From NCBI RefSeq assembly GCF_049243985.1, contig NC_135379.1, forward strand, positions 30,141,001-30,205,000: a DNA stretch of 64,000 nucleotides. The letters are read 5' to 3'. This document shows, one piece after another, positions 59,126 to 64,000 of this stretch. This stretch comes from Paroedura picta. Its lineage: Eukaryota > Chordata > Lepidosauria > Squamata > Gekkonidae. Position numbers and translations under genes: made by a program. Numbering within the stretch: position 1 is the stretch's first letter; every line of letters begins with the position of its first letter. A model generated the notes under the pieces. It was not told where the DNA came from and searched no databases. It was given only the letters and a program-made list of their open reading frames with translations.

Positions 59126-62100
59126 TATTGAGAGATAGATTGGGGAGAATGGGGAATGATCAAATCATAGGGAAAGAGGTGAGTCAAAAGAAAGATGTGT
59201 TGTGGGGGGGGGGAATGAGTATCTGAACCTGTGCTTTCAAAGCCCATGCTTAAGAAAAAAGAATGATCTCAACAATGGAGTAACTTTGCCCCTCCTTCTT
59301 AGTGTTCTTCTCATCATATATTTGAAGAGAGGCAGGAGGCATGCTGCCATTTCTCTCCACCACATGTTCTTGCAATTTTTTTAAAAAAAGGGTGTGTGGG
59401 AGAGGCAGCTTTGTAGGAGCTTGCAAACTACCTGAAAGTCCAAGCTCAGGAGTTGAAGATTATGCTCAAAGACCTAGCAAGATCTTTATGCTCTCAAAAA
59501 ACAAAGGTGATGCTATTTATCATTTTAAAAACTCTTGTATATTTTGTTGCTTAGTAGAGAAATTCCTACTAAAATGTCATATATTGGCTACTAATATCTA
59601 AATAAAATAGTTGTCACATTGCCTTTTTGAGGAAAAGTTAATGTTCCTTTCTTATACATAAGCATATGGTTCTCAAACTTTTTAAAATACATATAACAAG
59701 TTATAGCAAAGTCACTTTTATTCTTGCAGATACAAAGGTTGAAATAAATGGCTTTAAAATTGGCTTGTTAGAGAATGGAAGCTCTTGGTTTTTAAGTACT
59801 GGTTAAGATCCTGAAAATTGTCATAAAGTACAAATGATAATTGCATAGGTTTTGAACCCCATCTAGGTTACTGGACTGATGATTACATAGCAACACAGGC
59901 AAACAATATAATCTCAAGAAGCATCATAATTTCTGGAAGTGACATGGCTTGCTCCAGGAGGGATTTTTCTAGCACCTCTTTATAAAGGAACACTTGTGAC
60001 TGATAGTTTACATCTGGCATCAGAGGAAAAATGTGGATGATCAGATGAGCGGCACCCTCTGTGCTCAGCCTTTGGGGCTCTGCAGTTAAATAGAAGCCTC
60101 TCAGGATTCTGTTTTGGAATAAATGTATGCTGCATTCACTCTTAAGTTACAGGATTCCCATTTAGAATATATTATTATACTCTCTGCAAAATGATAATTT
60201 AGATCTATGAGATATGTAGGGTTCAAGGCTTGTGCAGTTTTGATTGACAAAGACAGTTTACGTACTGGGAACTGCACTGCCCCAGCTCCCGTGCAGGGGC
60301 CCAAATCGGGGTCAGATGAAGCGCACTGGGCCAAATGCTCCCCCTTGTGGGTGCAGGAAGAGGTGGGACAACCTGCCACGACTAAAACTCCAGCCTGCAG
60401 CCCGGCATGAAACGTCCAGTGTGTAAACGGTCAAAGGGAGCAAATCCCATTTTACTCTGTGGTGCTTACTCCCAAAAAAGTGTTCTTACGGCTGCATCTA
60501 AACTTAACTAGGCATTGGTAAAGGTCACCTAGCTAGATGTCAGATTAGCCACGTTGTTTCACTTTTGTCCTGTGAGAGATTCCCCAATTTGAATCTCTGA
60601 GTGGGATTGTGATATTTGATGATGTAATGGGTTTTTGACCTTGTATACAAATTCTCAAAAGGCAAAGTCTCTACGTTGCTGATTTGAATTTGGTTGGATA
60701 GACTTCTGATTTTTTTTTGCAATCTTCAGTCTCCAGTTGGTGCTGGAGCTCATACAAATACCTCTCGAGTCATTAACATGCAGGTCTATGAGCAACGACC
60801 TACTGAGAGACCTGATGCTATAGAGGCACCACCCACAGGCCTTACCAGGCTAAGACTGACCCAGGAACATGAATTTTGAAGGGAGTCCTTTAAATTTCAG
60901 AGCAGATTAGGAATGATTGGATGTGAATGAACAAACAGCAGGGTAGAAAGTAAAGAGCTGGGAAGGTCAGTTTTAGATGGTACAATGTGAGGGATGGGGG
61001 AGACAATCTGGACTGCAGCCAGTGACTTGAGTTCAGCCTAGCCATGTGGTGAGTTTATTTTTGTGGATGGAATCCCCTTTCATTTTAAACACTTGTATTT
61101 CAATGACTTGTAAAAGTCACATTTTTAGGTGTTCCAAGCTTATCAGGCATCATTAGAGCTTTCACTGGGCTGAGAATGCAATATTTTAAAGGGTACGTGA
61201 GATAAAATACATACCAGCCTTAGCCATTTAAACAAGGAATTAGTGCGCCTGATAACCACCAGTCAACAGAAGACGCTATTTTGATCTGCCATGCAACAGG
61301 ATATGGAAACTCTTCGCCACAAACAGCTCTTTATTTCTATCTTCCTTTCAAAGAGATATGTTGTGCCATGCAAATGAAACCGCTGGGTCATACATCTTTC
61401 CAATCTGCAACATATTTTTTTTTACTAAATTGCAAGTAAAATTCCTCAGAAATAAATTTAGGGAAAGGCAGAATTCATATTATCCTTTTGCAGGACATGA
61501 AATCTAATCAGTATCCTGGCAAAGGAATCCAGTGAAACAGACATTGTTTATTTTTGTCTGGGAACTATGGAAATGTACTTTTACAGCTTTATTCAGAAGT
61601 TTGCAGTGATAAATATTCTATATAGCCTCCCGTTACTGCCTGCAAACTTTTTAGTAACAGAAGAAGGTATTTACAGTGGATATTGCCAAAAGTCAAGCCC
61701 CCATATCCGAATGATTTGTTTAAAGTCTAGAATGCATGTATGAATTCCCATCGCTGAATTTATCGACTGAGTTTTTATGCAGGATCATGGATAATGGCTC
61801 CTTTGCAGAGTCCTAATATGTGCCAGCATTTTGGAAGATTTTCAGTCCTTGATCTTTTTGACGTCTTGGCCAGATATCTCTCCAACACAGTTTATAAAAT
61901 TAGGCAGCCTAACACATGCTTAGTTTTCAGGTAACCCATGTAAGGTCATATGGAGGCTTTGCTGAGAACTCCAAACATAATCTGTTATGGAAACCAGGTC
62001 CAAAACCATGCAGCAGATCCACGTAAAGCAAAGACAATTGGCAGCAAAATTGTTCATGGGTTAGGATTGATGCTGAGGTTCCTTATCCAGGGAGGCTGGA

Positions 62101-62475
62101 TATGAATGAAGGAATATAACAAACAGAAAAGAAGGAATACGGTCTAAGTATGAATGCAGTAGAGATAGGCAAGAACAAGAAGATCACAGCAAACAATCCC
62201 TATATTAGCTGAAGCCCTGCAAATAAACATCAAAACCTAAACCATCTTCCAATCAATCTCAATAACCTATATTGGCATACAAGGCCATCATGTCATAGGT
62301 ACCATCTTCCATTTCAAGGTGATGCCAGCAGTTATAGCTTGTTACCTCAAGAGTGAAACATCTCACTAACACTCTGAGAAGCTAGTAAGATACTCTTTTA
62401 AATGCAAATGTTGATTTTGCCTTCAAAACATTGTCACTAGGTGTTAAATGTGAGTCATATACTTTTATTAAGGGA
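59126..62475. other. Noncoding, AT-rich; candidate conserved block 61,060-61,720
   Basis: No gene seen. A more GC-rich patch lies at 60,270-60,420. The 61,060-61,720 block is repeat-free with TTTAAACAAGG, ATGCAAATGAAA (octamer-like, about 61,368) and TTTATTTCTAT-type motifs. It could be a conserved enhancer (inference). Confidence 0.35.
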
Positions 62476-63080
62476 ATGGTTGAGGGTGAACAAATTGAAA
62501 CTCAGTCCTGACAAGACTGAGGTAATGCTGACTGGAAAGGCTGAAGTCTTGAAGGACATTGTGCCTCTCACTTTTGTTGAGGCCTAGCTCACACTTGGTG
62601 ACTTGGTTAAGATCCTTGGGGTCATACTGAATCCAGCATTATTGCTGGAGAAGTAAATTATCTCTGCTGTGGAAGTAGCATTATTCCATCTTAATTTACA
62701 CTGGAAGATGGCCATACCCTGACCTGGCCATGTAGATCCATGATATGGTTTCCTCAATGCTAGAGGTAATGGTAATGCACTCTACATGTCACACTCCCTT
62801 GAAAACTCCAGTTAATATAGAATTGCACAGTCTGGCTACTATTGGGTACTAAACAGAACACGTATGTTGCATCTGTTCATCATCCACTTAATTGTTTATC
62901 TATTAACTGTTCAGTTCAAGATTCCAGTTGTCACCTACAAAGCCTTTCATAGGACATTTGCCCTAATGCCTACCTGCAGCCTTTCCAGGTCCTGGGGTGA
63001 GGGAGAGGCTGTCCACAGAGTTCTTCCACCACCACCACCACCACCACCACCACTCTCGTGCCTGTTGTGTCCCTGATTGC
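62476..63080 (+). mobile_element. L2-type LINE fragment
   Basis: Translation near the start resembles L2 reverse transcriptase 'KLNPDKTEVMLTGKAEVL', and later text follows the same element in order ('caagattccagttgtcacctacaaagcc'). A (CCA)n run lies at about 63027-63052. It is a heavily decayed relic. Confidence 0.75.
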
Positions 63081-64000
63081 AATGGGCTTGACCCCTAGTA
63101 TTAAAATAAAACTTGGTGCGGTAGAAAAAAATATCAGCTAAATTCATACTTTCACTGCGGTTTTACTAATATGCTAATGCCTTATTTCATTCCTTTTATT
63201 TGGAATGCTTCAGAGCATTGCTTCTAATCATAACTAATGCCTGTTTGGTGTCTAATGGCTCAGATCATCTTATCAGATAAGGCATTAAAAACTGTGCAAA
63301 ACCCATTATGGAAAATGCAGTACAAATGTGAAATATCAGCAAGAGTTTAAATGTAATATTCTTTCTTTCCTATTACAACTTACTGTTTTAGCAATTTCAC
63401 TTCAGTAACTGATAAATCCAGGAGATCATTGTATAGTAGTTACAAGAACTCTGTCAAACTTATAATCATCCTTCCATCAGAGCAACAAGACCAAAAGCAT
63501 ACTTCAACCAAAGTATGTACGTGAAAAGGTATGTTCTAGTTACATTTCTTGGACCCACAGGACAGTATTACCACAGAGCTTGATGGAACCTTCCCTATCA
63601 CATTTTCAGTTGGCATTTGAACACATGCTGTTTACAGAGATACGTGGCACTATGTTTCCCATTTAGCAATGTTTCTCTTCTTCCAAAGCATCCATGGGAA
63701 AACAGGCAAAATACTTTTTGGGAAGAGGTGTAGCAACTTCTGGTTTTAAAGAAGACAGTTTTCTGCACTTAAGAGTTAGCCAAGCAGAGAAAGGGAAAAA
63801 TTGTATTGAATGCGGTGCCCTACAAACATACACCTATAGCTCTCCTAAGTTTCTGTAGCTCTTTTTGCAGCTGGTTCTATTCCTGGTGGAAAATGCTGTC
63901 CAGTTGTAGCTGGACTTATGGCATATCAACCTTGGACTTTGTGGTGGTCTCACATCCAACTATGAACCGGGGCCAACTCCCTTGGTTAGAAAGACTTAAA
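63081..64000. other. Noncoding, AT-rich
   Basis: No gene or named repeat seen to the window end. Confidence 0.35.

Noticed and set aside
63027-63052. His-coding (CCA)n repeat
   Set aside because: A simple repeat within an L2 relic; no gene.

Overview
The window looks like a squamate reptile (lizard-type) nuclear genome. The evidence is one vertebrate homeobox gene with introns, set in DNA full of repeats typical of squamates: Sauria-type tRNA SINEs, another tRNA-derived SINE with an (ACCTTT)n tail, a 5S rRNA-derived SINE, CR1 and L2 LINEs, and several short hAT-type elements. I cannot name the species.

The only protein-coding gene I can support is EVX1 (even-skipped homeobox 1) on the + strand. 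It has three coding exons (28903-29383, 31551-31801, 33351-33896) that predict 425 residues. The second intron splits the homeodomain between positions 46 and 47. In other vertebrates EVX1 lies beside HOXA13 and is transcribed away from the HOXA cluster, so the left side should face HOXA13 and the right side HIBADH. Neither neighbour was seen.

Layout. 1-5.8 kb: L2 and CR1 relics, the CR1 split by a hAT element. 5.9-11.5 kb: two CpG-rich blocks with no recognisable gene, a long (GAAA)n tract and, between the blocks, a perfect 57-bp inverted repeat. 11.5-24.8 kb: repeat-rich, with a GC-rich element of six successive hairpins (14.2-14.6 kb), an L2 carrying three nested insertions (16.4-18.1 kb), a 5S-type SINE and a Sauria SINE interrupted by a hAT element. 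24.8-28.6 kb: CpG-rich upstream region of EVX1. 28.6-34.4 kb: EVX1, with G-quadruplex-type runs in its presumed 5' UTR and in intron 1. 34.4-45.2 kb: mostly unique DNA with CpG-rich blocks and candidate conserved noncoding elements. 45.2-64 kb: AT-rich unique DNA mixed with SINEs, an unnamed ~115-bp retroposon (twice as inverted pairs), a hAT element and CR1/L2 fragments.

Biologically this is a developmental-regulator locus: one transcription factor gene within a large noncoding, probably regulatory, landscape that has been invaded by transposable elements. I found no CRISPR array, functional RNA gene or new multigene system. The most unusual structures are the perfect inverted repeat at 9.7 kb, the hairpin-rich element at 14.2 kb and the Glu tract in EVX1.
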